A stretch of 64,000 nt of DNA from Tricholomella constricta (GCA_013368375.1 JAACJP010000036.1:248001-312000); one strand, 5' to 3'. Shown: positions 47,005 to 57,189, numbered from the stretch's first letter. A program made the numbers and translations. The notes: generated by a model from the letters alone, not told the origin.

Positions 47005-47834
47005 AGGAGAAAGGAATACGTTATATGTAATGTAAGTTTACAGAGACTGTATGTACGGATTGCATTGGCGCTCAGTGTAGCGGCTAAATATAGACTTACT
47101 GATTTAGACGCCGGGATGCCGTTTTCTGTTTTCTGCTTGGTGACAAGGAACCCGGTATTTTTGTCATCTCTCTGTCTTATCGCGAACTACCCCAGAGCCG
47201 CCCGGTGGCGGTATCCTTGATGTTTTAAACACTTGATCCTGCTTGATCCCAATCATAAACGTTCATCCAGCGCTTGGCGCTGTCTGGACTGTTCGGAGCT
47301 TGGTTGTATCTCTGTACGTCAGTGGTGGGTCCAGGCAGCACGATTACTTGTTGTCTGGCACGAGGTAAGGTTCACTGTAGTTCTGCGAAAATGAAAAAAA
47401 TAGACATGTGGAACTCACTGCGAAACAGAGGATTCAGTTGACGATATAGAGACATTATGGACTCAGGCGCTATGCGGCAAAATGTGGCTTTTTATCATAT
47501 TTTCTACGACAGGTAGATGCAGCATCACCTGTACATCTCGACGTACTCATCTGTTATCGGCAAATTGAATGTATCCAGGAAAGCATATGTGGGAAACCAC
47601 AGTGTACATCATGATCGACCATGCTCTGGAACTGCCTATGCCTCCTCCCTATGACATGATTACGATGTTTCCCGGGTTCTCGGTGCCTCCCCGTCTATCT
47701 ACACTGGAGCCCGACTCCCCATATGTTTGTTTTCTGATCTGAACGGGTCATCAGGATATGCGGGTTGCATTCTATACGGGCGCAACTACGGGTAAGACCC
47801 GACGCGCCATTTAAAGTGAGTAGCGGAGCAAGCT
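47005..47834. other. Intergenic between the two intact IDO genes (0.83 kb)
   Basis: 3' flank of copy A and promoter of copy B. No additional coding evidence. Confidence 0.5.
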
Positions 47835-49215
47835 ATGCCGCATCAAAACACTGAAACCATATCCTCAGCTATATCAATGGAAGCTCACAAGACATCAGCG
47901 ATTATTCAAGACGCGCATGTCTTTGACGTCGACCCCCGCTCTGGCTTCATGCCGCCTGAGGAGCCTCTGTCGCGCCTTCCTAGTGCATGGGAACCCTGGG
48001 AGGAGGTCCTGGACGCTGCAGTGGCGGCTAAAATACAGCTAGGGGACAAAGTAGGTCTCTCGGAGAAGGAGAAACGTTCCTCGGAGTCGTGGCGCGCTCG
48101 TGTTCGCCAGGTGCGTAGTGTCAGTTCTCGTTTCACGAGCTCAAACTAACCGCCGCTTATAGCTTCCCGTCCTCTCCACTTCGGAACTTGGGCCCTCGCA
48201 CATAGTGCTACGCCGAGCACACATCGTTCTCACCTACATCATGCACTTCTATGTCCAGTCACTTCCGCCTCACGGCCAGGTCGTCATTCCTCGTTCAATC
48301 TCTCTGCCCGTTTTGCGTGTCTCGGCTCTCCTTGACATACCCCCGCTGCTTACCTTTTCTGATACCGTCTTGTATAATTGGACTCACAGGCGTCCCTCGG
48401 AGGCGAAAATCCCCACGATCAATAACCTCCGCACCAAGACGATGTTTTCTGGCCTTATTGACGAGGAGGAATTCTATCTTTGCTCCGCGCGAATCGAGCT
48501 TCGAGGCGTGGAGGCCCTGGAACTAATGCGCGTGACGATGGACGAAATATTCATCGGAGACCAAACCGCCGTGCGTCGCATCTCTAAGCACCTCCAGACC
48601 ATGGCCACCGTCGTCCAGGAACTGAAGGTGCTGTTGATGGACGTTCGCCGGGAGTGTCGCCCGGATCCGTACTATAACGAGGTGCGGCCCTGGTTCCGTG
48701 GTGAAGACTCCGATATGGAGCACAGGAAATGGGTGTTTGAAGGCTTGGATGAAGACCCGTCGCTGAAGAAGCCGACGGAAATATCGGGCCCGAGCGCGGG
48801 CCAGAGCTCGATGATACATGTCCTGGATGTCTTTCTTGGTGTCGATCATCAGTCATCGTCTCCTCCGGGAGAGAGGTCGTTCATGTCCCGCATGCAGTCG
48901 TATATGCCGAAGAGGCATCGCCTGTTTTTGGACCACCTGGCGTCGAATCCTAGGCCGCTGCGCGCGTTTGTGATGTCTTCTGCGGACCAAGCCTTGCATG
49001 AGGCGTACAATCTTGCGGTCGTGGCGTTGAAGGAGTTCCGCGACGCACATATGATCATTGCGACGTTGTATATCCTGGGACCGGCGAGGAGAGCTGCGAA
49101 GCTGGCGCAAGACTCGGCGAGGAAGAGGGAGCCATTGAGAGGAACTGGAGGGACGGATTTGGTCACGTTTTTGAAGGACACTAGAAATCGCACAACGGAA
49201 ACTATCATACCCTAG
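47835..49215 (+). CDS. Indoleamine 2,3-dioxygenase family protein (copy B)
   Basis: Paralogue of copy A. Exons 47835-48110 and 48163-49215 (52-nt intron in the same place) encode 442 residues. Shared blocks: FDVDPRSGFMPPEEPLSRLP, LRRAHIVLTYIMHFYVQSLP, YNEVRPWFRGEDSD, GPSAGQSSMIHVLDVFLGVD, SYMPKRHRLFLDHLASNPRP, and AYNLAVVALKEFRDAHMIIA with the proximal heme ligand expected at His388, then RGTGGTDLVTFLKDTRNRT. It lacks the Ser-rich insertion of copy A. Its last ~200 nt are duplicated downstream at 50930-51157 as part of a larger tandem duplication. Confidence 0.93.
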
Positions 49216-49999
49216 AGTTATCTTGTAGACTTGGTTTCATACCCTTAGATTATTCTTCCACGGATAATACTCTTGGTCGTGAAGATCGTGGCCATGGCCC
49301 GTTGTTGACCGGAAATCCACTTTACAATGACAGCCTGCTGCTAGCTGATGTAACACGTCCGACCTTGAATTGAACGTCTTCTTTCATCAACTTTCGCACC
49401 GACGTCTCCTTGTGTCTCTACTGGGGGTCGTTCAATCATCAGACGCTGGTGATTCGTGATTGATCAACACTTGGCGAGTGATAGGCAGCAAGATGTAGAT
49501 CCATCAGCGACGGTCTGGCAACTCATCGGATGAAAATCTGCTGCAAATTGCCTGCAACACTATGCTCGAGCTCATGCAGTTTACCTTCAAAGTCATTTTC
49601 TGTTCTTCACGTTGCTCGCGAGCACTTGATCATTGGGCAGACCAATACATCTGAGGAACTACTTGCACTCGCCGCCCTGCCATGACGATACTTCGATTCT
49701 TCACTTGGTTCCTGCTCTGTAGGAGATCCCCTGAATGTTGCTGCAATCCATATGGCTCGCTCCACAAATGTCTTGTCACTTGTGGTGCTTTGGCCAACGT
49801 TGTGACTGGACATTGACCTGATCCGTTTAAAAGACTTGATGGCAGATGCGCGCATATATGTTACCTTCAAGCCGCACTATTCACAAAAGTTCTCAACATG
49901 GTGACAGCTGTGGGTACCGTACCTCGAATCAAGACTATTTAAACTCTCTTTTGGAGAGAGGTCGAGTATCGATTCGCAAAAGCTCGATCTCTCCTCGAA
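49216..49999. other. Flank between IDO copy B and the first secreted-protein gene
   Basis: Part of the duplicated segment; holds the promoter of the gene at 50000. Counterpart of 51158-52350. No further gene. Confidence 0.5.
49936..49943 (+). promoter_or_regulatory. Probable TATA box of secreted-protein gene 1
   Basis: TATTTAAA, 57 nt before the ATG at 50000. It is conserved at the same distance in the duplicate gene. Confidence 0.5.
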
Positions 50000-50773
50000 A
50001 TGTTCCCCATCTCTCTCGTCACACTTGCCATCTCCTTCCTCGCCCCGTTTGCATTGGCAGCTCCAACCTCTAATGTAGGAACGGCGGTCAATCTTCGGAT
50101 CGAAGGCGACACGGGAACAATTTTTGAGGGGCCCGTCTTCACTCAAGGTCACGATGTTGAGACGGCTTCAGGCGGCACACATCATTGCGACGGGACTAAT
50201 CTAAACGCGAACCCCGCGCCTGGGCCAACCGCAACCAGTGCACTTGACGATGCCGCAAAGCTGCAGGGTTTCGCCTGGGATGGGTGCGTATACCCTTGCC
50301 TAAGATGTGGGCCAATAAATGAGCACCATCATGATGCTGATGTTTTGTCCAGGACTTACTTCGCGGAGTTCGATGACTTCTTTATCACGAGCATCGCTGG
50401 TGTAACCCAGACCCAGACCCAGTTCTGGGGCTACTTCGTCAACTTCCACCTTCCAGACGTCGGCGGATGCCAGCAACAGGTCAACCTACTCGACGAGGTC
50501 TTATTCGCATTCGACCCGTTCGGTAAACCCGCCTTGAAGCTTTCCGGGGAGCATGTCGCTCGCGTCGGCGAACCGGTGACCCTCACAGTCACAGATGGGC
50601 AGAACGGAGACCCGATTGCAGGAGCATCGGTGGACGGCCAAACTACCGACGCGGCTGGGCAAGTTTCGGTGACATTCACCAGCGCGGGAGTGAAAGGGCT
50701 CAAGGCCGAAAAGGAAGGAACGGTCCGTTCGAATCGCCTCGATATCGTTGTGGCGCCAAGTGAGTTCTTTTGA
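50000..50773 (+). CDS. Secreted protein with DUF4430-like and Ig-like modules (copy 1)
   Basis: The signal peptide MFPISLVTLAISFLAPFALA is probably cut before APTSN. The N-terminal module (VNLRIEGDTGTIFEGPVFTQ ... ALDDAAKLQGFAWDG ... FWGYFVNFHLPDVGGCQQQV ... EVLFAFDPFGK) resembles DUF4430-type secreted domains. It is followed by a bacterial Ig-like module (LKLSGEHVARVGEPVTLTV ... DPIAGASVDGQTTDAAGQVS). A 69-nt intron at 50284-50352 (GTGCGT...GTCCAG, branch-like CTGAT) contains no stop and is a multiple of three. Splicing gives 234 residues and retention gives 257. No catalytic motif seen; an extracellular or cell-wall role is inferred only from the signal peptide. Domain names are by resemblance. 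Confidence 0.8.
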   Translation: MFPISLVTLAISFLAPFALAAPTSNVGTAVNLRIEGDTGTIFEGPVFTQGHDVETASGGTHHCDGTNLNANPAPGPTATSALDDAAKLQGFAWDGCVYPCLRCGPINEHHHDADVLSRTYFAEFDDFFITSIAGVTQTQTQFWGYFVNFHLPDVGGCQQQVNLLDEVLFAFDPFGKPALKLSGEHVARVGEPVTLTVTDGQNGDPIAGASVDGQTTDAAGQVSVTFTSAGVKGLKAEKEGTVRSNRLDIVVAPSEFF

Positions 50774-50929
50774 GGTACTTGACATGCAGCTCCCGTTAAA
50801 TGATATACATTGTTTAGATTGAGACCCAAGTCTGGAGAATTGACTAGTTGAATACACCTAGTACAGAGAATTGCGTGTAGCGTAAAAGAAAGGATACAAA
50901 TATTGTGACAACCTAGGGACGTCGCAGCG
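50774..50929. other. 3' flank of secreted-protein gene 1 up to the duplication junction
   Basis: Almost identical to 53125-53280. The junction with IDO-derived sequence is at about 50930. Confidence 0.5.
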
Positions 50930-51157
50930 CGTTGAAGAAGTTCCGCGACGCGCATATGATCATTGCGACGTTGTATGTCCTGGGACCGGCGAGGAGAGCT
51001 GCGAAGCTGGCGATAATGGACTCGGTGAGGAAGAGGGAGCCGTAACCAAATCCGTCCCTCCAGTCCCTCTCAACGGTTGAGAGGGACTGGAGGGACGGAT
51101 TTGGTTACGTTTTTGAAGGACACCAGAAATCGCACAACGGAGACTATCATATCCTAG
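50930..51157 (+). pseudogene. 3' fragment of IDO copy B
   Basis: Matches the end of copy B from the heme-ligand helix (KKFRDAHMIIATLYVLGPAR) to the stop region. It lacks everything upstream, and its GTGGT region is disrupted by a palindromic insertion. Not functional. Confidence 0.9.
51042..51108. repeat. Perfect palindrome, 32-bp arms, 3-nt loop
   Basis: Arms 51042-51073 and 51077-51108 are exact complements around CGG. The right arm is the normal IDO sequence coding for the GTGGT motif (GGACTGGAGGGACGGATTTG). The left arm is an inverted copy of it that is absent from the parent gene at 49126-49170. Confidence 0.97.
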
Positions 51158-52350
51158 AGTATCTTGTAGACATGGATTCATACCCTTAGATTATTCCTCC
51201 ACGGATAATACTTACTGAAGATCGTGGACCGTTCAGAAATCCACATAACAATGACTCGGACATGAAGGCTGCTGATGTAACACGTTCGACCTTGAATTCG
51301 AACGTCTTCTTTCATCAACTTTCACACCTACGTCTCCTTGTGTCTCAACTGGGGGTCGTTCTATCATCAAACACTGGTGATTTGGGATTTATCAACACTT
51401 GACGAGTGATAGGCAGCAAGATATAGATCCATCAGTGACGGTCTGGCAACTCCTCCATCGGATAAACATCTGCTACGCTCGAGCTCATGCCGTTTATCCT
51501 CAAACGAATTGCACTGTCCTTCACGCTGCTCGCGAGTACTTAATCCTTGGGCCGATCTTGCACTTGTCGCCCTGCCGTAAACATGTGACGACGATTTCTA
51601 ACGTCTGGAGCTCTGAGAACACTAAGAGGCAAGAAGTTGGGGGCTCACATTTGTGAGAGTGAACTCTGTGACTAGATCCCCACCATACTGGCACCCGGCC
51701 CTGTTTCCTTTGCTTCAGCCACGATGTCCGGAGCAGGGATGAATGGTCCAAATGGTGACGTAGAGGAGGCTGGTCATTTCATTTAGTTACGACATTCTGT
51801 GAGTATGAGGATGACTTCCTCAGCATCCCCTGGTCCCTGAAACAGAAGACGCGCGAATCCCACGGCTTTCCGTGGTATTTCCAAGCCTGGGATGCAAATA
51901 CCAAGCTCATGTCGAACGAACAGAACTGTCCAGATCTCTTGCCATCAGCCAGGCCACACTGACTTCCGGAATTCTGGCGATATATATGCTTAATGGAAAG
52001 AAAAGGACCTGCTGATGTTTGCCGATAACTTCTATGTCTGTCAAGAATTTGATTCTTCCCTTGGTTCCTGCTCTATGGGACATCCCCTGAATCTGCAATC
52101 CATATGGCTTGCTTCGCATATGTCTTGTCAATTGTGTATCTTTGTCTGGATTGTGCCTTGACATTGACTTGACCCGTCGAAAAGATTTGATGACAGGTGC
52201 GTACATATATGTTATCTTCAAGCCGCACTACTCACAAAAGTTGTCGACATAATGACAGCTGTGGGTACCGTACCTCGAGCCCCGACTATTTAAACCCTCA
52301 TCTGGAGAGAGGTCAAGTATCGATTCGCAAAAGCTCGGTCTCTCCTCGAA
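51158..52350. other. Flank between the IDO fragment and secreted-protein gene 2
   Basis: Duplicated counterpart of 49216-49999 with additional sequence. No gene recognised. Confidence 0.5.
52287..52294 (+). promoter_or_regulatory. Probable TATA box of secreted-protein gene 2
   Basis: TATTTAAA, 57 nt before the ATG at 52351, the same context as in copy 1. Confidence 0.5.
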
Positions 52351-53124
52351 ATGTTCCCCATCTCTCTCGTCACATTAGCACTTTCCTGCCTCGCCTCATT
52401 TGCCCTGGCAGCTCCAACCTCCAATGAGGGAACGGTGGTCAATCTTCGGATCGAAGGCGACACGGGAACAATCTTTGAGGGGCCCGTCTTCACTCAAGGT
52501 CACGATGTTGAGACGGCTTCAGGCGGCACACATCATTGCGACGGGACTAACCTAAACGCGAACCCCACGCCCGGGCCAACCGCAACCAGTGCACTCGACG
52601 ATGCCGCAAAGCTGCAAGGTTTCACCTGGGATGGGTGCGTATACTCTTGCCTAAAATATGGGCCAATAAACGAGCACCATCATGATGCTGACATTTTGTC
52701 CAGGACTTACTTCGCAGACTTCGATGACTTCTTTACCACGAGCATCGCTGGTGTTACCCAGACGCAGACCCAGTTCTGGGGATTCTTCGTCAACTTCCAC
52801 ATCCCAGACGTCGGCGGATGCCAGCAACAGGTCAACTTACTCGACGAGGTCTTATTCGCATTCGATCCGTTCGGGAAACCTGCCTTGAAGCTTTCCGGGG
52901 AGCATGTCGCTCGCGTCGGCGAACCGGTGACACTCACAGTCACAGATGGGCAGAATGGAGACCCGATTGCAGGAGCATCGGTGGACGGCCAAACTACCGA
53001 CGCGGCTGGGCAAGTTTCGGTGACATTCACCAGCGCGGGAGTGAAAGGGCTCAAGGCCGAAAAGGAAGGAACGGTCCGTTCGAATCGCCTCGATATCATT
53101 GTGGCGCCAAGTGAGTCCTTTTGA
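52351..53124 (+). CDS. Secreted protein with DUF4430-like and Ig-like modules (copy 2)
   Basis: Nearly identical duplicate of the gene at 50000, same length and same intron position (52635-52703, also 69 nt and open). The signal peptide differs at a few positions (MFPISLVTLALSCLASFALA). The mature part differs by a handful of conservative changes such as YF to FF in FWGFFVNFHIPDVGGC. The Ig-like module is unchanged. The duplication is recent and both copies are intact with promoters, so both are probably expressed. Confidence 0.8.
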   Translation: MFPISLVTLALSCLASFALAAPTSNEGTVVNLRIEGDTGTIFEGPVFTQGHDVETASGGTHHCDGTNLNANPTPGPTATSALDDAAKLQGFTWDGCVYSCLKYGPINEHHHDADILSRTYFADFDDFFTTSIAGVTQTQTQFWGFFVNFHIPDVGGCQQQVNLLDEVLFAFDPFGKPALKLSGEHVARVGEPVTLTVTDGQNGDPIAGASVDGQTTDAAGQVSVTFTSAGVKGLKAEKEGTVRSNRLDIIVAPSESF

Positions 53125-53285
53125 GGTACTTGACATACAGCTCCCGTTAAATCATATACATTGTTTAGATTAAGATCCAAGTCTGGAGAATTAACTAGTT
53201 GAATACACCTAGTACAGAGAATTGCGTGTAGCGTAAAGAAAGGGTACAAATATTGTGACAACCTAGGGACGTCGCAGCAGTGACA

Positions 53286-54836
53286 TTAAGAGATAAAGTC
53301 GAAATCATTCCCTACATAATGCGCCGCCTCGTGGAGGAGGTCTTCGTCATGCAGCATCGACCAAACATCATATTCCACCACTTCAACCTGTGGTGGGAAG
53401 GAAGAGACCGTAAAGGCGATGCGATGCAAGGAAGCTGCGTCAAGATACAAAGTTTGGAGGGGCCAACCCGCAGCCTTTCGAAAAGACATGACAGTGAGCA
53501 ACTTCTGCATTGCATCAGCATCAACATTACGCAAGGCCAGCGCCTTGAGGTTGGGCCACACGATGTCGGCATGGATACCGGTGAGAATGTCACAGAAGGA
53601 GTTCGCATGGATGTTTGGTATCGTGAGCCGCTCGACATCGGGGAAGCACTCCGATGCAAGCAGCAGCAGTGCGAATCCGGATGTACTGACAGGCGAAAGT
53701 GTGATTGATCGTAAGTTGCTAAATTTCGGGGCCGATGTTGAGGCATGTTGGTGGTATGCCAAGAGGTCGTCGGCGACGACTGGGGCAATTACGAGGTCCT
53801 CAAGGAGTGGAGCAGACACAACCCGAAGGAGGTCAGACACGGATGTGAACGTTCCATAGATTTGCAGCGACCTCAGGAAAGGAAAGTCGATTGTCGCTGT
53901 CAGCGGCCACGGGCCACAAATGACGTCGTCAAATATAGTCAAGGTCTCTAACGATGGGCACGAAGCCGCAAGGGCAAGGAATGTGGCGAGATCGATCCCA
54001 TGAGTGTCACCTAGGGCCAATTGTAGCGAAGTAACCTGTGGCAGCGAGGGTAAGAAGGGTACCATTAGACTGGTCACTTGCACGTGTGTGAGAACAGGGA
54101 ATCCCTGACTGAAGAGTGTGGGATGAACGTCACTCTGAAAGTCAGGAACGCTGGTAATGTGCATGACGAGGCGTTCGAGTTGAGAAGCTCCTGAAGGGAG
54201 TATAGTGTTTATGATGGCGTCGAGGAGCGGTTCGAGCTGATGGAAGTCCCCTTTGATTGAGATCTTGCGACAGCGAGGAATGTGCTGCGCAATATGGTCG
54301 CAGAGAATGTGTGCAGAGGCATTAACGACTGCAGGTGTTAACAAATTACCGAACGCGATGGTGGGGATAGTGAGATTGAGATGAATCGGGCACGCCTTCG
54401 ACCTCCTCAGAAACAGACATATTGTCTTCAACGACCAGGGAGGGCTGATGTCGATCTCCGTCCATAGAAGCGGGGAGTCGAGCGCCACGTCACGCCAGTA
54501 GCTCGAAACCTGCGATACAGCAACAGGAAGAGGCTTCCATTGATAAGGGTTACTCCATGGGTAGTGGTCCTCCGTAGTCTTTGACCTATTCGCAACCTCG
54601 AAAATCTTACCCAGGATCTCTGCAGGGAGGGAGCCAATGGGTGTCGCTTGGTTTATGAGGCGCAGACTATGATAGAAATCATGCTGAGCCCATCTTAAAA
54701 GAGCTGTTCGAGCTGCTCCGCGCGGTACGGAGGTTAGACCAGAGACGTCATCTAAAACATGAATTGGCGCTCGAATGGATGGAGAGTGAAGGGCAATGGC
54801 CATTCGTATTCTGGATCTACATGCATAGATGGTCAA
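53286..54836 (-). CDS. F-box-like leucine-rich-repeat protein
   Basis: Single-exon frame of 516 residues, or 505 from the internal ATG at 54803 (MAIALHSPSIRAP). An F-box-like module follows a short N-terminus: IGSLPAEILGKIFEVANRSK, then VAVSQVSSYWRDVALDSPLLW and TEIDISPPWSL. The remaining ~380 residues are irregular leucine-rich repeats (PFLPSLPQVTSLQLALGDTH, PSLETLTIFDDVICGPWPL). Proteins of this type are greatly expanded in Agaricomycetes and are thought to be substrate receptors of SCF ubiquitin ligases; the target is unknown. It is convergent with the secreted-protein gene, whose stop lies 162 nt away. Confidence 0.85.
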   Translation of the reverse strand: MTIYACRSRIRMAIALHSPSIRAPIHVLDDVSGLTSVPRGAARTALLRWAQHDFYHSLRLINQATPIGSLPAEILGKIFEVANRSKTTEDHYPWSNPYQWKPLPVAVSQVSSYWRDVALDSPLLWTEIDISPPWSLKTICLFLRRSKACPIHLNLTIPTIAFGNLLTPAVVNASAHILCDHIAQHIPRCRKISIKGDFHQLEPLLDAIINTILPSGASQLERLVMHITSVPDFQSDVHPTLFSQGFPVLTHVQVTSLMVPFLPSLPQVTSLQLALGDTHGIDLATFLALAASCPSLETLTIFDDVICGPWPLTATIDFPFLRSLQIYGTFTSVSDLLRVVSAPLLEDLVIAPVVADDLLAYHQHASTSAPKFSNLRSITLSPVSTSGFALLLLASECFPDVERLTIPNIHANSFCDILTGIHADIVWPNLKALALRNVDADAMQKLLTVMSFRKAAGWPLQTLYLDAASLHRIAFTVSSFPPQVEVVEYDVWSMLHDEDLLHEAAHYVGNDFDFIS

Positions 54837-55139
54837 ATTGAATTTTGGAGTTCACGTTTCTGAAATATGAGCGGAGGACATACCTGGAACGTTGCAGAAT
54901 GATGCACGCAAGGCGATAACGAGACATGAGGCCTCTCCATGGTAAGCAATATATGGGGTTGCATCCCTGCAGCCGACTTCGGAAGAGAATTTTTTCTAAA
55001 AAAAATCGGAGGTCGTCTATAAATTGATAAAGGTTGCTGATCAATGTGATCTTGCCGACAAAATTGTCGGCAGGTGGCCGATCGGTTATCTCCGTTATGC
55101 ATAGTGTCAAATTAATTTGTTCACTGAAACTCGATACAA
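54837..55139. other. Intergenic, F-box gene promoter and tRNA 5' flank
   Basis: No further gene. A minus-strand frame (54817-55110) overlaps it but has no recognisable content. Confidence 0.5.
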
Positions 55140-55245
55140 GGCAAGATGGCCGAGCGGTTAAGGCGTGTGACTCAAGCGTAGCTTACCTGCATTCGCGGGT
55201 TCTCATCATCGTATGATGGCGTGGGTTCAAGTCCCACTCTTGTCA
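55140..55245 (+). tRNA. tRNA-Leu (CAA), intron-containing, copy 1
   Basis: Acceptor GGCAAGA pairs with TCTTGTC (one G-U pair) followed by discriminator A. The D arm is GCC...GGC. The anticodon CAA at 55173-55175 follows TGTGACT. A long class II variable arm (ATCGTATGATGGC) and a T arm GTGGG TTCAAGT CCCAC follow. An intron of about 25 nt (55177-55201) sits after position 37. A TTTTT terminator follows at 55247. Base pair 27-43 is mismatched in this fold, so the intron ends are approximate. Confidence 0.9.
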
Positions 55246-55406
55246 CTTTTTGGCAATTTTCATCACCAGCCATTTTATTCTGTTCTGTTCTCTTACCTTT
55301 TTTTGTCCTTGAGTTGAACGTACTACAAAGAAGGTCAGCAGTGGACGAGCTCAGTATTATTTTCTAATATCTTCTTTACAGGTGACCTCGGGACGTTTCT
55401 CCCACA

Positions 55407-57053
55407 ATGGACTCGCCATTCCTTGATCGATTGAACACGAATTACAATGCCACCGCAGAAGAAATCCACCAGATCCGTCAGATCATATCCGAAGCATTGC
55501 TAGAGCGTTCACGCATTGACGATGAAATCGAAAAGCTTCGCCGTAGGCAGAAAGAGATCGACGAATACGTGGGCGGGCATCGCACCATGGTGTCCCCTTT
55601 CCGTCGACTTCCAGTTGAATTGATACAAAGGGTGTTCGTACACACCCTTCCTCCGCATAACTCGGTCATGAGCGCGAAAGAGGCGCCTATGTTGCTAGGA
55701 CGCGTTTGTAGTTCGTGGCGGCATGTGTCGCTCTCTACTCCGCTGCTATGGTCTTCCCTCCACCTCCGAGCTACCGTCGAACTTGGGCGCGATGTCTCCC
55801 TGCAAACTCGATATGGTGATGCGGTCGCAGCTTGGTTGAGCCGTTCTGGAGTTCTTCCACTTTCAATCTCATTCGTCGAAAGTGACGAGGATGATTACGC
55901 TTCCTTGTTTGACACTGATAGGATGGAGCGCCCATCGTATCTCTTGAATGTTTTGCTTGGCTTCTCAAGCCGTTGGCAGCATTTGAACTTCAAGCTTTAC
56001 CGCAGGTACCTGGATACCTTTTTGCGTCTGTCGGAGACCGACACTCCGCTGTTGGAAACAGTGGCTTTTGAGATCACGCATCCGGAACGCTACACGGGCT
56101 TCGACTCCATATCTTTCCTCCGTACACCATCCCTAAAATCAGTATCCATCAATCACTCTGTATGTTTGATGCCTCCGAGTCTGCCTGTACGCTGGGAAAA
56201 CCTTACCAAAATTCACTTCGAGCAAAATCTCACGCTTGAAGAGGCTATGATTATCCTGCGCAAATGCCCATACTTGATCGCCTGTGCCCTAGCAATGGCA
56301 TTCGATGAAATTGTCCCAGACATGGTGCTGGAGCATGCAGTCCATCTGCCATACTTGGAGACGCTGCGAGTGTCAGCCATACCGCAACTTAATGCGAACT
56401 TGCTGAGGTATGCAAGGAATGCTGCGCGGTTCTTCGAACCCATCCATACTCCTGAGCTTCGAAACTTTTATTTATTTGCAAGCGAAGGATTGAGTCATTC
56501 AATCATCACATCCTTCCTCGAGAGGCAGAAGGTCGACATTCACAGCTTCTCATTCAGCATTTGGCCGGATCAAACAGTTCCACTACTTGAAAGCCTCGAA
56601 TTGGTTCCATCTCTACGGCTTCTTCATGTTCATGAGGATTCATGGGGTGAATTATGTCCAACTTTGAATGAAGTCTTCTTCGCGCAGATCACCCCGACAG
56701 CCTCCGCCACCTCGGAACCGTATCCCCTGCCTTACCTGGAGGATGTAGATTTCCGTCTGCCGGAATTGAGCGAGGTCACAGACGAAACAATCTTGCGATT
56801 CATTCTAGCCAGGACGAGCGGCGCGCCGGATGGAGTTTCTCGTTTGAGACGCGCACATTTTACATTTGGACGCTTGCAAGGCATTGACATTTTACCTAAA
56901 CTGCAGCCGATAATCGAAGAGGGTCTTGAAATTCGACTGAACTACTACCTGGCAGACATCGATTATGCGCCGAGCGTCCCTTTCGATCCCTGTTCTTACA
57001 TGGAATATGCTGAGAGTCGTGACGAATGGATGCCTGGATTTCCAAGTCTCTGA
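55407..57053 (+). CDS. F-box protein with N-terminal coiled coil
   Basis: Single-exon, 548 residues. The N-terminus (MDSPFLDRLNTNYNATAEEI ... RSRIDDEIEKLRRRQKEID) is a predicted coiled coil, the usual lead-in of this basidiomycete family. The F-box follows (FRRLPVELIQRVFVHTLPPH ... LGRVCSSWRHVSLSTPLLWS). The C-terminal ~400 residues are leucine-rich repeat-like (LLETVAFEITHP, PSLKSVSINHSV). Probable SCF substrate adaptor; substrate unknown. It begins 162 nt after the tRNA-Leu gene. Confidence 0.88.
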   Translation: MDSPFLDRLNTNYNATAEEIHQIRQIISEALLERSRIDDEIEKLRRRQKEIDEYVGGHRTMVSPFRRLPVELIQRVFVHTLPPHNSVMSAKEAPMLLGRVCSSWRHVSLSTPLLWSSLHLRATVELGRDVSLQTRYGDAVAAWLSRSGVLPLSISFVESDEDDYASLFDTDRMERPSYLLNVLLGFSSRWQHLNFKLYRRYLDTFLRLSETDTPLLETVAFEITHPERYTGFDSISFLRTPSLKSVSINHSVCLMPPSLPVRWENLTKIHFEQNLTLEEAMIILRKCPYLIACALAMAFDEIVPDMVLEHAVHLPYLETLRVSAIPQLNANLLRYARNAARFFEPIHTPELRNFYLFASEGLSHSIITSFLERQKVDIHSFSFSIWPDQTVPLLESLELVPSLRLLHVHEDSWGELCPTLNEVFFAQITPTASATSEPYPLPYLEDVDFRLPELSEVTDETILRFILARTSGAPDGVSRLRRAHFTFGRLQGIDILPKLQPIIEEGLEIRLNYYLADIDYAPSVPFDPCSYMEYAESRDEWMPGFPSL

Positions 57054-57189
57054 TGAGTGTCGTAAGTTGTTGAACACTCCTGCGAAATTATTCGTGCTCA
57101 TCATCTTCTTCCTGTATAGTTATAGCACATGTACATGAACTACAAAAAAAGAATGCGAAATACAGCAGTACAGATGGTCCGGATGCAGT

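Larger units (their letters stand above)
49018..50929. repeat. Segmental duplication, left copy
   Basis: Runs from the last part of IDO copy B through the first secreted-protein gene to GACAACCTAGGGACGTCGCAGC. It is collinear with 50930-53280. The right end of this copy joins directly to IDO coding sequence, marking the tandem junction. Confidence 0.85.
50930..53280. repeat. Segmental duplication, right copy
   Basis: Begins with an IDO-B 3' fragment and ends at the same GACAACCTAGGGACGTCGCAGC motif as the left copy. It is longer because of an inverted insertion (51042-51076) and differing sequence around 51640-51990. Confidence 0.85.

Noticed and set aside
50431..50955. 174-codon minus-strand ORF (and its twin at 52707-53261)
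   Set aside because: Exact antisense of the duplicated secreted-protein genes; its conservation is explained by the recent duplication.
53312..53859. ORFs in other frames across the F-box gene
   Set aside because: Shadows of the 516-codon F-box frame.
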